This document shows, piece after piece, positions 39,623 through 51,726 of a stretch of 64,000 nucleotides of DNA (within the stretch, counting starts at the first letter, position 1; each line of letters opens with the position of its first letter). Source of the stretch: Dryomyza anilis (Eukaryota > Arthropoda > Insecta > Diptera > Dryomyzidae); contig OX638135.1 of the NCBI GenBank assembly GCA_951804985.1, forward strand, positions 64,094,599 through 64,158,598, read 5' to 3'. Both the position numbers and the translations under genes were made by a program. The notes beneath the pieces are model-generated. The model was given only the letters and a program-made list of their open reading frames with translations. It had not been told where the DNA came from and ran no database searches.

Positions 39623-39729
39623 CTCGGCTAGTCGATTTAATTTTCTACACTAAGCTTCTATTCGTGAACGTTACCATGGTTCACTTCCCCTTACCATGGT
39701 CACTTCCCCTCGCTTGGTCATGCTTTGTT

Positions 39730-39744
39730 TATTGATTGGGCGCC
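39730..39744 (-). promoter_or_regulatory. Element E primer-binding site
   Basis: Minus strand 'tggcgcccaatcaat' lies about 4 nt from the LTR end. TGGCGCCCAA matches the primer-binding site complementary to the 3' end of tRNA-Lys used by several retroelements. After 10-11 nt the match decays. Confidence 0.65.
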
Positions 39745-40187
39745 ATATTGTTATGTGTACCTTGTCATCGTACTCGGCATAATACTCCAGCTAGCTCACG
39801 GCACAGGATTTGGTTCTTAACCATCACACCGAGTCGAGGGATAACAATTAATGATATAAATACAACAAAAAAACTAAAATTATGACTACATTAAAATACA
39901 AAAAAAACTACATCTTACATTCTCACCATATGCGTATCCGCTCTGGAAGCCACAGGGAAGAGATAGATCTTGGCCCTCCTGCGCCCTCCCAACCATGGTT
40001 GCTGGCTTCCATTCCATTTGCTTCGCAACCCCATTGAACCCGCATTCAGGTAATCTTTTCCATATTCACCAACTCAACCCATTTCCGCCTCAAATGATAA
40101 GCTGCTTAGCACTTTTGAACCATTTCAATATTTATTAAAAACAATAATCGCCAGTTTCATTTCTATTATAAATTTTACTCTATATAT

Positions 40188-40732
40188 TGTTACGAAAAGA
40201 GGTAATTTGCTCCACTGTGCAAGCAATCAACAATAATAAATGAGACGCAAGACAATTCAGCGCACTAAGCAAAGTGTTAGAAAGAGACGGAAGATCATTC
40301 AGCGCACTATGCAATGTGCGAGAAAGAGATGGAAGATCAGCACATTAAAACACATGAGTGCGAAGGAGATGTCAATAGCATGCGTCATTCACGAAACGAG
40401 TAGAAGGTTCTCGAAGCAAGTCGAAGCTTGTCGAAACGTGTCGAACTGATGCCTGCAGTATATAAGGCCGCGCATCTGAGGCACTGTACTTCAGTTGTGA
40501 TTTAATAGTGAACTAGTGCGTCTCGTGAGTTAACAGTGTAAAGAAAAATTGTAGTAATTTAGCAGTTGATATAAGTGATTATTCTTTATGTTGTTATTTA
40601 AATTAATAAAGTTAATTAATACTAGTTGAAATAATACTAGTTAAAAGCAAATATAAGTGCATTTTTATTTTGTACTCAATCCAGCGATACGAACTCGTAG
40701 AACAGTTTTCCGTAGACTGAATTTTCGTAACA
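40188..40732 (+). repeat. G1a 5' LTR
   Basis: It begins TGTTACGAAAA and ends TTTTCGTAACA, an 11-bp perfect inverted terminus. It holds TATATAAG (40459), an initiator-like TCAGTT (40491) and AATAAA (40605), i.e. a complete U3-R-U5 plan. Confidence 0.9.
40459..40496 (+). promoter_or_regulatory. G1a LTR core promoter
   Basis: A TATATAAG box lies about 32 bp upstream of TCAGTT, which fits the arthropod initiator. The arrangement is repeated in the other G1a LTRs, for example TATATAAG near 55358. Confidence 0.65.
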
Positions 40733-40733
40733 T

Positions 40734-40752
40734 TGGTGTCAGAAGTGGGATT
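40734..40752 (+). promoter_or_regulatory. G1a primer-binding site (tRNA-Leu type)
   Basis: 'tggtgtcagaagtgggatt' directly follows the LTR. It is complementary to the 3' end of fly tRNA-Leu(CAA) including CCA, as I recall that tRNA. G1b has the same site at about 51708-51725. Confidence 0.7.
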
Positions 40753-40763
40753 GTGATACAAAA

Positions 40764-42264
40764 TGGTTAAATTTGAACAACTTAAAGTCGACCAGCTAAA
40801 TAAGGAGCTGTCGATTCGTAATCTTCCAACTGCTGGTACGAAAGTAGGCTGCAAAAGCGCATAATGGACGAATTAGAGGCGCAGGGCATTGATCTTACGA
40901 TGCACAATTTTGAAGTGGAAGTTGCAGCACCGTCATCGAAAAATCTGGACACAGAGGAGAAAGTACAGACCCAAGTTTTTGATATGAGCCAGTTGATCGG
41001 AGTTATGCAACAACAATTTCAGATAATGGCTCAAGAAAATTCCAGACAGTTTCTAGAAAATTCAAAACAATTTCAAGAAAATTCTAATCAGCTCAAATTA
41101 GACATGAAGCAAGAACTTCTAGAAAATTCCAACAAAATGGAACAGAAATGTCAAGAAAATTCTAATCAGCTCAAATTAGACATGAAGCAAGAACTTCTAG
41201 AAAATTCCAACAAAATGGAACAGAAACTTCAAGAAAATTCGAAACAGCAACTAGAAAGTTCTAATCAACTGCAAACTGAAATTAAGCAGCAGATGCAGGA
41301 TCATTCTAAGCAGCTTTTGGAAGTTTCTAATACACTCCATAGCAAAGTGACGGAGCTAGAAACTCATGTAAATGACATGGAAGTGAACATTGATGACAAA
41401 ATTCAAAGATTAGAAAACGGTATAGACAAAGAAATCCAGGAAATAAAAATAGATTTGCACGTTTTGCAGATAAATGGACCTACACAGCATGTTTTTAGTG
41501 GTACGAGGCTAAAATCGCCGATTTACGATGGAACCACAGCGTTCAACATTTTCAAGCTGCAATTTGAGACCACGGCTGTAAGTAATCGATGGAATAATGA
41601 GGACAGCGTAGCCGCACTTATCGTGGAGCTTAAAGGAGGCGCAGCCGAAGTATTGCAGACTGTTCCAGAAAGTGATCGAAACAGTTATTTAGCGGTTATG
41701 GCTGCACTGCAGCGAAAATATGGCAGTGATCACATGAAACAGATATACCGAATGGAGCTGAAGGGCAGATTGCAACGAAATTGTGAAACTTTGCAGGCGT
41801 ATGCAGCGGAAGTCGAGAGGCTTGCGCATTTGTCGTATGCAGATTCAACGAGTGATTTCATAGAAAAGTGCAAGATCGAAGCCTTCGTTGACGGCATACG
41901 TGATCCGGAAACAAGACGTGCCACAGTGACAATGCCGAAAGTGACATTTACGGAAACTGTAACCACAGCGCTAACACAGGAGACAGCAACTACGTTGTGC
42001 CGCCCAGCGCCAAAGGTCCGTAAACTAGATGTGGAGAATGAAGACCTACTTCAGGTAATTTGCCAAGCGTTAAAAAGTGGAGCTAAACCAGATTACACTG
42101 CTGCCAACCGAGACACCCAATTTAAAGGTAAATGCTACAACTGTGATACATATGGGCATATGGCACGTGATTGTCGTAAAAAACGCAAGCGCTCAACAGC
42201 GCCCCGACATGAAACCCAGGATCATGTCCAAAATAAAGTAAATTTTAATCAATCTTTAAACTAA
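40764..42264 (+). pseudogene. G1a Gag with SAP domain, frameshifted
   Basis: It starts with Met at 40764. Residues 1-40 form a SAP-like motif that is cut by a one-base deletion near 40846. The main frame resumes at 40864. Next is a Gln/Asn/Glu-rich coiled coil with 'QENSNQLKLDMKQELLENSN' occurring twice (about 41075-41230). A Ty3-type capsid region follows ('FKLQFETTAVSNRW', 'EVLQTVPESDRNSYLAVMAA', 'RKYGSDHMKQIYRMELKG'). The end has a CX2CX4HX4C zinc knuckle ('CYNCDTYGHMARDC', about 42130-42172). Gag would build the cytoplasmic particle around element RNA. Compared with the intact G1b frame (56458-58809), only the early frameshift disables it. Confidence 0.87.
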
Positions 42265-44432
42265 AACGCCCCAGAATCTCCATTTCACAAATTGCTCGAA
42301 AGCCAAATAGTTTAACTGTTGAAGGACTCATTGATTGTACAGCATATATGGTAACGTTGGATACAGGAGCTTCACACTCAATTATAAGAAGTAACCTTGT
42401 TAGGGAAGATATAGAGCCGCTTATCGGAATAAGATTGCAAACAGCGACAGGTGAAGAGGCTCCAATCAGAGGAAAAATTACCAAGGAAATCACTATTGGC
42501 ACTACGACAGTTAAGCATGATTTTATAGTGGCGGAAATAGTAGACGAAATAATACTTGGCATGGACTTCATGATAAGAAACGGTTTCACACTAGATTTAA
42601 CATGAACAATTTTGAGTTATGCCAACACGGAAATCCAACTAAACATTGATTGTGACCAGAGCCCGAAAATTAAACAAGTTATTGCTCATAAAAATATAAA
42701 AATACCACCTAATTCTGAAGCAATTGTTTGGGCGAAATTAAATGGAGATTGTGGGATAAGCAAGTTGTGGGTTATAGAAGCGAATGATGAGCAAATGAGC
42801 AGAAGTAATACTGTTATCAGAAGAACATTAGTAGAAGCGACAAAAGACAAAGTTGTTCCAATAAGAGTTCTCAACATGGAAAACTCGTCCAAATTAATTA
42901 AAAAGGGAACAGTGATAGGCCAGTGTCAAGAGGCATCAGCGATTATAAATTGTGAGTCAAATCCATCAAGAAACTACAGCACATCGCAAATAAACAAACA
43001 ATCTACTCACAAGTTTATAAATGAGTGGACGAAGGATTTGGGTGGCAAAGAAAAGAGTCAAGTGCAACAGCTAATTGACAAATATCGGTGTATATTTGCT
43101 GAAAAGGGCCAAAAGGATGGAAAAACTGCCATTGTAAAACATCGAATAGACACTGGTGATTCTAACCCAATTCGTCAAGCACCAAGAAGGGTACCACTTG
43201 CGAAAAGAGACGAAGTATCACATTTGGTTGAAGAAATGCACACAAATGGCGTGGTGGAACCATCTGAGAGTCCATGGAGTTCACCAGTAGTATTGGTGAA
43301 AAAAAAGGACGGTAGTACTCGGTTCTGCGTTGATTACCGAAAACTTAATGATGTCACCAAGAAAGATAGTTATCCACTGCCCAGAATCGATGACACCTTG
43401 GATACACTATCTAATGCTAAGTGGTTTTCAACGTTGGACTTGCAAAGTGGTTACTGGCAAGTAGAAATCGATAAGAAAGATCGAGAGAAGACAGCATTCA
43501 GTACTGGAGATGGACTATGGCAATTTTTGGTAATGCCGTTTGGACTATGCAATGCTCCAGCAACATTCGAGCGGTTAATGGAGCACGTAATAAAAGGTTT
43601 ACACTGGAAAACATGCCTAGTATACCTTGATGACATAATTGTTATGGGCAAGGATTTCAACGAACATCTAAGAAATCTAGAGGAAGTATTCCTTCGATTG
43701 AAAAATGCGGGTCTACAACTTAGCCCAAAGAAATGCTCACTTTTCAAGAAAGAAGTCAAATATCTGGGTCATCGAGTTACCATGGAAGGAGTGCATACCG
43801 ATGAGGATAAAATAGTTGCAGTCAAAGAGTGGCCCAGACCGCAAAATCTACATGACCTACGAAGTTTCTTGGGGCTATGTACATACTACAGACGATTTGT
43901 TCCAGGTTTTGCCAATGTTGCAAGCAGTCTTCATGAGTTGACAAGAAAGAACCGCGCAGTTGAATGGAGCGATGATCAAGAAAAGGCATTTTTGAAATTA
44001 AAAGATCTACTGTGCTCGGCACCAATTCTTGCGTATCCAATTCCAGGTGAGAAATTTATACTTGATACGGATGCAAGTGGATACGGAATAGGCGGAGTTC
44101 TCTCTCAAGTGATCAATGGGCAAGAAAAAGAGATCGCATACTACAGTAAAACATTGTCGAAGCCCGAGCGAAATTACTGTGTCACCAGGAGGGAGCTTCT
44201 TGCTGTAATTGAAAGTGTGAAAATTTTCTATAAGTATCTGTACGGACAACAGTTTCACATGAGAACCGGTCACGCAGCACTACGATGGTTACTTCAGTTC
44301 AAAGATCCGGAAGGCCAAATTGCGCTTTGTATGGAACGATTACAGAGCTACGATTTCTCAATCGAACATCGTAAAGGAGGAAATCATAGAAATGCAGATG
44401 CTCTGTCACGGCGTCCTTGTAAAATTGCCTAA
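42265..44432 (+). pseudogene. G1a Pol: protease, reverse transcriptase, RNase H
   Basis: Frame 42348-42605 contains the aspartic protease with 'VTLDTGASHSIIRSNLV' and the flap/helix 'EIILGMDFM'. A TGA (42603-42605) separates it from the same frame at 42612-44432. There the RT shows 'WSSPVVLVKKKDGSTRFCVD', 'FSTLDLQSGYWQVEID', 'QFLVMPFGLCNAPATFERLM' and the catalytic 'CLVYLDDIIV'. RNase H follows: 'FILDTDASGYGIGGVLSQ', 'VTRRELLAVIESVK' and 'FHMRTGHAALRWLLQF', where the usual catalytic Asp of RTDHAAL is Gly. 'NADALSRRP' ends the region. The frame closes at TAA 44430, where the duplicate copy has TAT. Pol starts in a different frame from Gag, implying frameshifting in the ancestor. Confidence 0.9.
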
Positions 44433-45750
44433 GAGCGGAAGGAAAAGAAAACTTAATTGATATTCGTTTGCTGAATGTTTTACCCGATGAAAAATGGACT
44501 CCGGACCAAATTCAAATTGATCAAAAGAGTGATCCCGATCTCAGAAAAATCATGATGTTCAAGGAACAGCAAAGAAAACCATCATGGGAAGATATAGCTG
44601 CCGACAGTCCAATAAATAAAGCTTACTGGGCACAGTGGCAGAGCTTAAAACTGCAAAATGGTTGTTTATATCGCGCCTGGGAAAGCGAGATGACAGATCC
44701 GCTCGAAATTCGATTGTTGTTCCCAAGTCAAAAGTAAAAGAGATATTAGCGGAATACCATGGTGGATCTAGTGGAGGTCATTTAGGTATAAATAAAGCGG
44801 TCGAAAAAGTAAGGAAACGTTTTTAATGGGTTGGATGCCAAGAGTCAGTCGCCGATTGGATTCGCAGTTGCCCGCAATGTGTACCAGCAAAAGGACCAAC
44901 AGTGAGAAGTCGCGGTAGGATGCATCAGTACAACGTGGGAGCACCATTCGAACGTATCGCCATGGATGTCGCCGGACCATTTCCAATCAGTGATGCGGGT
45001 AATAAGTATGTGCTTGTCGTCATTGACTACTTCAGCAAGTGGCCTGAAGTGTATCCCATGCCGAATCAAGAAGCCACAACTGTTGCGGATGCATTAGTTA
45101 ACAACTGGGTAAGCCGCTTTGGAGTACCATTGGAATTGCATTCAGATCAAGGAAGAAATTTTGAGTCTGCAGTATTTAAGGAAGTATGCAAAGTCCTCAA
45201 GATACACAAAACACGAACAACGCCTTTGCACCCGCAATCTGACGGCATGGTGGAACGATTCAATCGTACTTTGGAAGAGTATCTCAGAAAAGTGGTTGAT
45301 AAAAATCGAAAAGATTGGGATACACACATACCACTATTCCTCATGGCTTATCGAACGGCGGTTCATGATACTACAGCAGCTTTACCATCTAAAATAGTTT
45401 TTGGAACAGACTTAAGATTACCTGCGGATTTAAAGTTTGGTGCGAGTCCTTCAGCTGGAATTCCTGTACACAATTATGTTTTCAGAAAAAAGTGAAGAAA
45501 TGAACGAAGTGCATCAGAGTGTAAGACAGCGTACACAATTTGCGAGTGATAAGATGAAGGCCAGATACGACTTGCGCACAAATTCAGAGGGATTTACGAG
45601 GACAACTTGTTTTGCTCTATAACCCACAAAGAAAGAAAGGCTTATCCCCTAAGCTACAAACACACTGGGAAGGACCATACAAGATAATTAAAAGAATTAA
45701 CGATGTCGTGTATCGGATTCAGAATACTGCAGGCGTTAGACGAAAAATGA
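44433..45750 (+). pseudogene. G1a Pol: integrase, frameshifted
   Basis: Frame 44468-44737 leads into the zinc-binding region. 44635-44826 continues it up to a TAA (44824) in the segment before 'WVGCQESVADW'. 44902-45495 has the catalytic core: 'RIAMDVAGPFPISDAGNK' (first Asp), 'PLELHSDQGRNFESAVF' (second Asp) and 'HPQSDGMVERFNRTL' (Glu), so the DDE triad is kept. A frameshift near 45490 precedes the tail with 'HWEGPYKIIKRIND' (GPY/F module, about 45660-45710). Several breaks prevent a full protein. Confidence 0.88.
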
Positions 45751-45758
45751 AAGTGGTA

Positions 45759-46293
45759 AGAGGTAATTTGCTCCACTGTGCAAGCAATCAACAATAATAA
45801 ATGAGACGCAAGACAATTCAGCGCACTAAGCAATGTGTTAGAAAGAGACGGAAGATCATTCAGCGCACTATGCAATGTGCGAGAAAGAGATGGAAGATCG
45901 GCACATTAAAACACATGAGTGCGAAGGAGATGCCAATAGCATGCGTCATTCTCGAAACGAGTAGAAGATTCTCGAAGCAAATTGAAGCTTGTCGAAACGT
46001 GTCGAACTGATGCCTGCAGTATATAAGGACGCGCATCTGAGGCACTGTACTTCAGTTGTGATTTAATAGTGAACTAGTGCGTCTCGTGAGTGAACAGTGT
46101 AAAGATAAATTGTAGTAATTTAGCAGTTGATATAAGTGATTATTCTTTATGTTGTTATTTAAATTAATAAAGTTAATTAATACTAGTTGAAATAATACTA
46201 GTTAAAAGCAAATATAAGTGCGTTTTTATTTTGTACACAATCCAGCAATACGAACTCGTAGAACAGTTTTCCGTAGACTGAATTTTCGTAACA
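45759..46293 (+). repeat. G1a 3' LTR, first bases deleted
   Basis: It matches the 5' LTR but begins at 'agaggtaattt'. A deletion fused 'aaagtggta' of integrase directly to the LTR, removing the polypurine tract and the LTR start that are still present at 55010-55090. It ends TTTTCGTAACA next to TA-rich DNA. Confidence 0.88.
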
Positions 46294-46716
46294 ATATATA
46301 TATTTTTTAGCGTTGTAATTAATCTAATTGAGGTGGCAGTTTTACAATTTTACCTTGAGTATAGGAATTACAACATAATTGTGGACGACGCATTAAGGAC
46401 AATAATATGATATTCAACTTATTTTTTTTAAATTTTTATCATAAAACAATTGTACCCACAATTAGCTGTAACCAAAAAAATATTATCATGGTATATATAT
46501 AAAAATATAGTATTAATGTAAAATATAGTATTAATATAAAATATGTACGAAAATGTATAAATATGTATAAATATGAATGAAAAGGTAGATTTGATTTTTT
46601 TATAAATATTTAGGATTAGGGCGTGATTTATATTGTTCTTATGTTGTTTATATTTTTTTCTTTAACTTAGCGCTGAATAGAAAAATATGTTATATATATA
46701 TATATATGTTATATAT
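46294..46716 (-). repeat. Element E LTR segment between G1a and G1b
   Basis: It matches the left E LTR near 30171-30470 and the duplicated segment 55631-56061. TA-rich stretches on both edges were the insertion sites of the gypsy elements. Confidence 0.85.
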
Positions 46717-47247
46717 TGTTACGAAAATTCAGTCTACGGAAAACTGTTCTACAAGTTCGTATCTCTGGATTGTGTACAAAATAAAAACACTCTTATGTTT
46801 GGTTTAAATTATAACAATTAACTTTATTAATTCACTTTAATAAACAACTTTACTAATAACAAATTCTTACAACTGCTGCATGTCCACAATTTAACTTGAC
46901 ATTTATCACACGAGCTGCACTCGACCACTTTACAATCACTACTGAAGTACAGTGCTCAGATGCGCGGCCTTATATACTGCATGCATCAGTTCGACACGTT
47001 TCGACAAGCTTCGACTTGTTTCGAGAACCTTCTACTCGTTTCGTGAATGACGCATGCTATTGGCATCTCATTCGCACTCATGAGTTTTAATGCGCTGATC
47101 TTCCCTCTCTTTCTCGCACATTGCCCAGTACGCTGAATGATCTTCCGTCTCTTTCTAACACATTGCTTATTGCGCTGAATTGTCTTGCGTCTCATTTATT
47201 ATTGTTGAATGCTTGCACAGTGGGGCAAATTACCTCTTTTCGTAACA
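46717..47247 (-). repeat. G1b copy 1, 3' LTR
   Basis: 531 bp with complete TGTTACG...CGTAACA ends. It carries TATATAAG-type promoter sequence on the minus strand near 46975. The polypurine tract (minus-strand 'aggtggagggcc', 47250-47262) adjoins it. Confidence 0.88.
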
Positions 47248-48432
47248 CGGCCCTCCACCTAAATCTGTTCGTCCCGAACAGATGTTAATCCTCTCTCTCT
47301 ATATACGGCACCAACCTTTCTAAATGTACTACTTTCATTCTTCGTCTGACGCCTGTAGTATTCTGAATCCGATACACAATGTCATTTATCCTTTTAATTA
47401 CCCTGTACGGTCCTTCCCGGTGTGTTTGTAATTTTGGATTTGTCAATTTCACTCGTGGCGGGCTACAAAGCATGACCAGATCTCCTCCCTTATATCCCTC
47501 AGAGTTTGCTCTCAAGTCGTATCGGGACTTCATCTTATCACTTGCAATTTGTATACTCTGCCTTAAAGACTGAAGCAACTCGTTTTGGTCTTCACTTTTC
47601 TTCTTGCCCAAAACACTTTTTGAAATCGGATTTTTCACATCCATGGCAGTACGTTCGCAATGTCCTCCTATGTTGTATTGATTCGTCTTACCGCAACTCC
47701 TGACGGCTGTTCTTTTTGCGGATACACATTGCTTACATCTGTGAATCCAGTAGGCGGCTGACTTCTGATATCCGACCCAATAGAAATGCTTCCTGACTTC
47801 TTCAATCGTTTTAGTAATGCTCAAGTGACATCCATTGGTTCCACAATGGCATTTCAGTACTATGGCTTTTATTTTTGACTTGGGAACAGCAATCAAATTT
47901 CGAGCAGGTCTGCCATTTTCACTTTCCCACACACGGTACAAACAACCATTTTGTAGCTTCAGGCTTGGCCACTGCGCCCAGTAAGCCCTGCTGATTGGAC
48001 TGTTGGATGCTAATTCTTTCCATAATGGTTTTCTTTGTTGTTCCTTGAACGTCCTAATTTTTGCAATGTCGGGGTCTTTCTTTTGATCATTTCGTATTTG
48101 CTCTAGAGTCCATTGATCATCTGCCATGACATTTAACGAACGAATGTGAATTATGTTCGTCTTTTCTTCTTCCGTCGAGCATTCTCTGGATTCCATTTTA
48201 CACATTCGTGCCGACACAGTGCCCGAATTGCCATGATGTTCCCTGGCGTTATTTTGGCCATCCTCAGGTCTCTTTTCTGGTCGGTATCCTTTAGGTGGTT
48301 GCAGATTTACACATTTACGTCTTTCACGACAGTCGCGTGCCATATGCCCATATTTTCCACAGTTGTAGCATTTACCTTTCAATTGGGTGTTTCTGTTGGC
48401 AGCATAATGTCCGGATTGAACGCTGGCTTTGG

Positions 48433-50433
48433 ACGCTCTACTTTTTTTTAATGTGGGATAAAAAATAGAGCCACTGCACTCAGACAGGGTTATATCCATT
48501 GTGCTGTGACCCAGTTCCCTGTTTTTTAATGATACTTCTTAGATTCATTATTGAATCTAAGAAGGCTATTGTGTGATAGAGAGTGAAGCTGATCCTCTCT
48601 CATCACGTCTGTGCCAAAGATCTGCCTTCTAATTCTATAAAATGCTGGACAGTCACAGAGATAGTGCTCTGTGGTGCCAGTTTCTTCGTAGCAGGCAGAA
48701 CATAAGGCGCTTTCGGCCAGGCCGATTGCGTTCATGTGTTTTTCACATGCGTTGTGTCCCGTTAGAAGTCCCGTCAGTTTTCTGCACTCCTTTCTACTTA
48801 AGGAAAGTAGAAACGAGGCCGATCTTTTGGTTATCGTCGGTGTCATGAGCTTGGAGAATCTGCATTTCGTCTCATTCATTCATCTGCTCTTGTGTGCGGA
48901 GGCGACCCAAGAGCTGATGACGAATTTTCCCGTAGATGCAGGTAGTCCAAGCACAGGTTCTGGTCCAAATGGATTATCCTCAGATCCAGCACGTGCTAGT
49001 TCGTCAGATGTTTCATTGCCCGAAACTCCTTTATGGCCCGGCACCCAAATCAGTTTCAGTGTATTGTATTTACCAACACAATTGAGACGTGATCTGCATT
49101 GACGTACATTTTTGGATGTGTTGACCTGGTTGTTCAAAGCCATAAGAGCAGCCTGACTATCGCTGCAAACTGATATAGCCCTGTTCTGCCATCTATTATC
49201 CGCAATGTAGTCCATAGCCATAAGTATAGCATAGACTTCGGCTTGAAATACCGAGGCATTGTCGCCTAAGGCGAAGTGAAGTCTGCGGTCATCCGGTTCC
49301 ACAAACACTCCAGCACCAGATCCCTGATCGGTTCTGGAGCCGTCTGTGAAAATGCGGTGTGACCCTCTACCTGGCTCACAGTCAGGCGTTAGCCAGTCTT
49401 GAATGTCAGGTTGGCAGACCTCAAAATTTCGTCTTGGTAATATTTCTGTTATCATTGCATCAGAGGGCATCTCCAGTAGACAGGTGTCTAGTGGAGTGTC
49501 AAGTGCAATGTCAGAGATATTCCAGGGAACATTAAACCAGAAACCACCTCGTTTTAGTCTCCAGCAGCTTTTCATGGCTTCGCCTCTGATGAAGATGTCA
49601 AGTGGTTGTAGGTTTAAGATTGCATTCAGTGCTGGATCAGGTGTAGTGGGAAAGGCACCCGTAACACCCAGACACACGGTTCTCTGAATCTTGGCAAGAC
49701 TAGTTGTCACGCATTTTCGCTACAGCTTGTTCCACCAGACTACCGATGCATATGATATCATCGGTCTTATCATTGCCGTGTAAATCCATAAGGTTTTGCT
49801 CGGCGATAGTCCCCATGTCTTCCCAAAAATTCCTCTGCATTGCCAGAAGGCATTCAATGCTCGCGAAATTTTATTTTCAATATGTTTTGTCCAAAGTAGT
49901 TTACAATCTAGAGTTAAGCCCAGATATTTTACTTCGTTACACAGAGGAATAGTGACACCCTTAAGTATTGGTAGAGATAATCCTGTCATTATTCTTTTCC
50001 TAGTGAAGAGAACAATCCCTGTTTTGTGAGGGTTGACGGAAAGTCCGTTTGCAGTACACCAGCTGTCAATTCGGTTCAACGAGTTTTGTGTTTTAACACA
50101 GACCTCATTGAGGGAAAAGCCTGTGGCAAGAATGGCAACATCATCTGCATAGGCCTGGGAATAGACACCTGGTCCATCGAGATCGTTGACTAGAGAGTCA
50201 ACCAGCATACACCAGAGTAGGGGGGAGAGAACGCCTCCTTGAGGACAACCTCTATTCACCCCTGCCATAATATACTGACCGCACTCCGCCTCCGAAGTGA
50301 TGGTCCTAAACATTAGCATTGACCTTAGCCATTTGACCAATGTTTCATCTATTCCATGCCTTCTAGCTGCGTCACACATTCCATCAAAAGTCGCATTATC
50401 AAAAGCACTCTCGATGTCAACAAACGCTCTACT
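48433..50433 (-). mobile_element. LINE insertion (LOA/I-like, with RNase H) in G1b
   Basis: The insert (48443-50423) is flanked by a 10-bp duplication, acgctctact, at 48433-48442 and 50424-50433. Next to the left copy a run of T gives a poly(A) tail on the minus strand. Both are hallmarks of target-primed insertion. The sister G1b copy at 57590-57605 shows the empty site. The insert is 5'-truncated, starting inside RT. Confidence 0.93.
48526..50423 (-). pseudogene. LINE RT, RNase H and C-terminal Cys motif (5'-truncated)
   Basis: RT starts at 'FVDIESAFDNATFDGM' (49720-50423), with 'GVNRGCPQGGVLSPLLWCML' and 'YSQAYADDVAIL' (catalytic YADD intact). After a stop near 49720 the frame at 48880-49710 carries RNase H: 'HRIFTDGSRTDQGSGAGVFV', 'NASVFQAEVYAILMAM', 'CSDSQAALMAL' and 'WVPGHKGVSGNETSDELA'. 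The frame at 48526-48879 has a Cys-rich end ('CSACYEETGTTEHYLCDC'). RNase H after RT with this tail points to the LOA or I group. Only stops between segments separate them. The absent 5' half makes it immobile. Confidence 0.87.
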
Positions 50434-51726
50434 TACTCCTTGACATAAATTTTCTCTCTCCTCATCTAGAACACGTTTCTCCATCGCTGGTCGGCACAAT
50501 GTAGACGCTATCTCCTGCGTAAGCGCTATGGTGACCGTTTCCATAAATGTCACCTTCGGCATGGTCATTGTGGCACGTCTTGTCTCCTGATCGCGTATGC
50601 CATCAACAAAGGCTTCGATCTTGCACTTTTCTATGAAATCACTCGTTGAATCTGCATATAACAAATGCGCAAGCCTCTCGACGTCCGCTGCATACGCCTG
50701 CAATGTTTCACCATTTCTTTGCATTCGGCACTTTAGTTCCATTCTGTAGATTTGCTTCATGTGATCACTGCCGTATTTTCTCTGCAGTGCAGCCATAATC
50801 GCTAAATAACTGTTTCGATCACTTTCTGGAACAGTCTGCAATACTTCGGCTGCGCCTCCTTTAAGCGCCACGATAAGTGCGGCTACGCTGTCCTCATTAT
50901 TCCATCGATTACTTACAGCCGTGGTCTCAAAATGCAGCTTGAAAATGTTGAACGCTGTGGTTCCATCGTAAATCGGCGATTTTAGCCTCGTACCAGTAAC
51001 AACATGCTGTGTAGGTCCACTTATCTGTAGTAAACTGACATCTTCTTGTATTTTCTGTAGCTTTTTGTCGAAACCATTTTCCAACTTTTCAAATTTGTCA
51101 TCAATGTCCACTACAATGTCATTTACATGTGCCTCAAGATCGTTTACTTTCCCATGGAGTGTATTAGAAACTTCCAGAAGCTGCTTAGAATGTTCCAGCA
51201 TCTGTTGCTCAATTTTTACTTGATGTTGGTTGGAATTTTCTAGCAATTTCTCCTCAAGTCGATTTGAATTTTCTTGAAATTGTTTTGAATTTTCTAGAAG
51301 TTTCTGTTCCATTCTGGTCGAATTTTCTTGGAGCTGTTTTGAATTTTCTAGAAGTTTCTGTTCCATTCTGGTCGAATTTTCTTGGAACTGTTTTGAATTT
51401 TCTAGAAGTTTCTGTTCCATTTTTCTGGAATTTTCTTGAAGCTGTTGTTGTATTGCTCCGATCAACTGGCTCATATCAAAACTTTGGGACTGTGCTTTTT
51501 GCTCCGTGTCCACATTTTTCGATGACGCTGTTACAGCTTCTACTTCAAACTCGTGCTCTGCGAGGTCAATGCCTTGGTTCTCTAATTCTTCCATTAGACG
51601 CTTTTGTAGCTCTACTTTCGTACCAGCAGTTGCAAGATTACGAATCGACAGCTCCTTCTTTAGCTGGTCGACTTTAAGTTGATCGAATTTAACCATTTTG
51701 TATCACAATCCCACTTCTGACACCAA

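Larger units (their letters stand above)
40188..46293 (+). mobile_element. G1a gypsy element, copy 1 (two LTRs)
   Basis: LTRs at 40188-40732 and 45759-46293, a primer-binding site, gag and pol in the order PR-RT-RNase H-IN define a Ty3/gypsy element without an env frame. The target is a TA-rich site in the E LTR (ATAT flanks on both sides). The uninterrupted site is visible near 30160. The two LTRs differ at roughly a dozen positions, so the insertion is not new. Pol and Gag are broken by several mutations. The 3' end of the internal region and the first ~11 bp of the right LTR are deleted. Confidence 0.9.
47285..51696 (-). pseudogene. G1b Gag-integrase-tail frame, split by a LINE
   Basis: The 5' part (about 50434-51696) encodes SAP domain, coiled coil and capsid. 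The 3' part (47285-48432) encodes the zinc knuckle 'CYNCGKYGHMARDC', the integrase zinc-binding region and the GPY/F tail. The same protein is uninterrupted at 56458-58809, where it is described in full. Here the coiled coil has one more 18-residue unit. Removing the LINE and one copy of its 10-bp duplication gives back the sequence arrangement of the sister copy. The 5' part now runs into LINE RT in the same frame (49720-51696), a chance 658-codon chimera. Confidence 0.85.
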
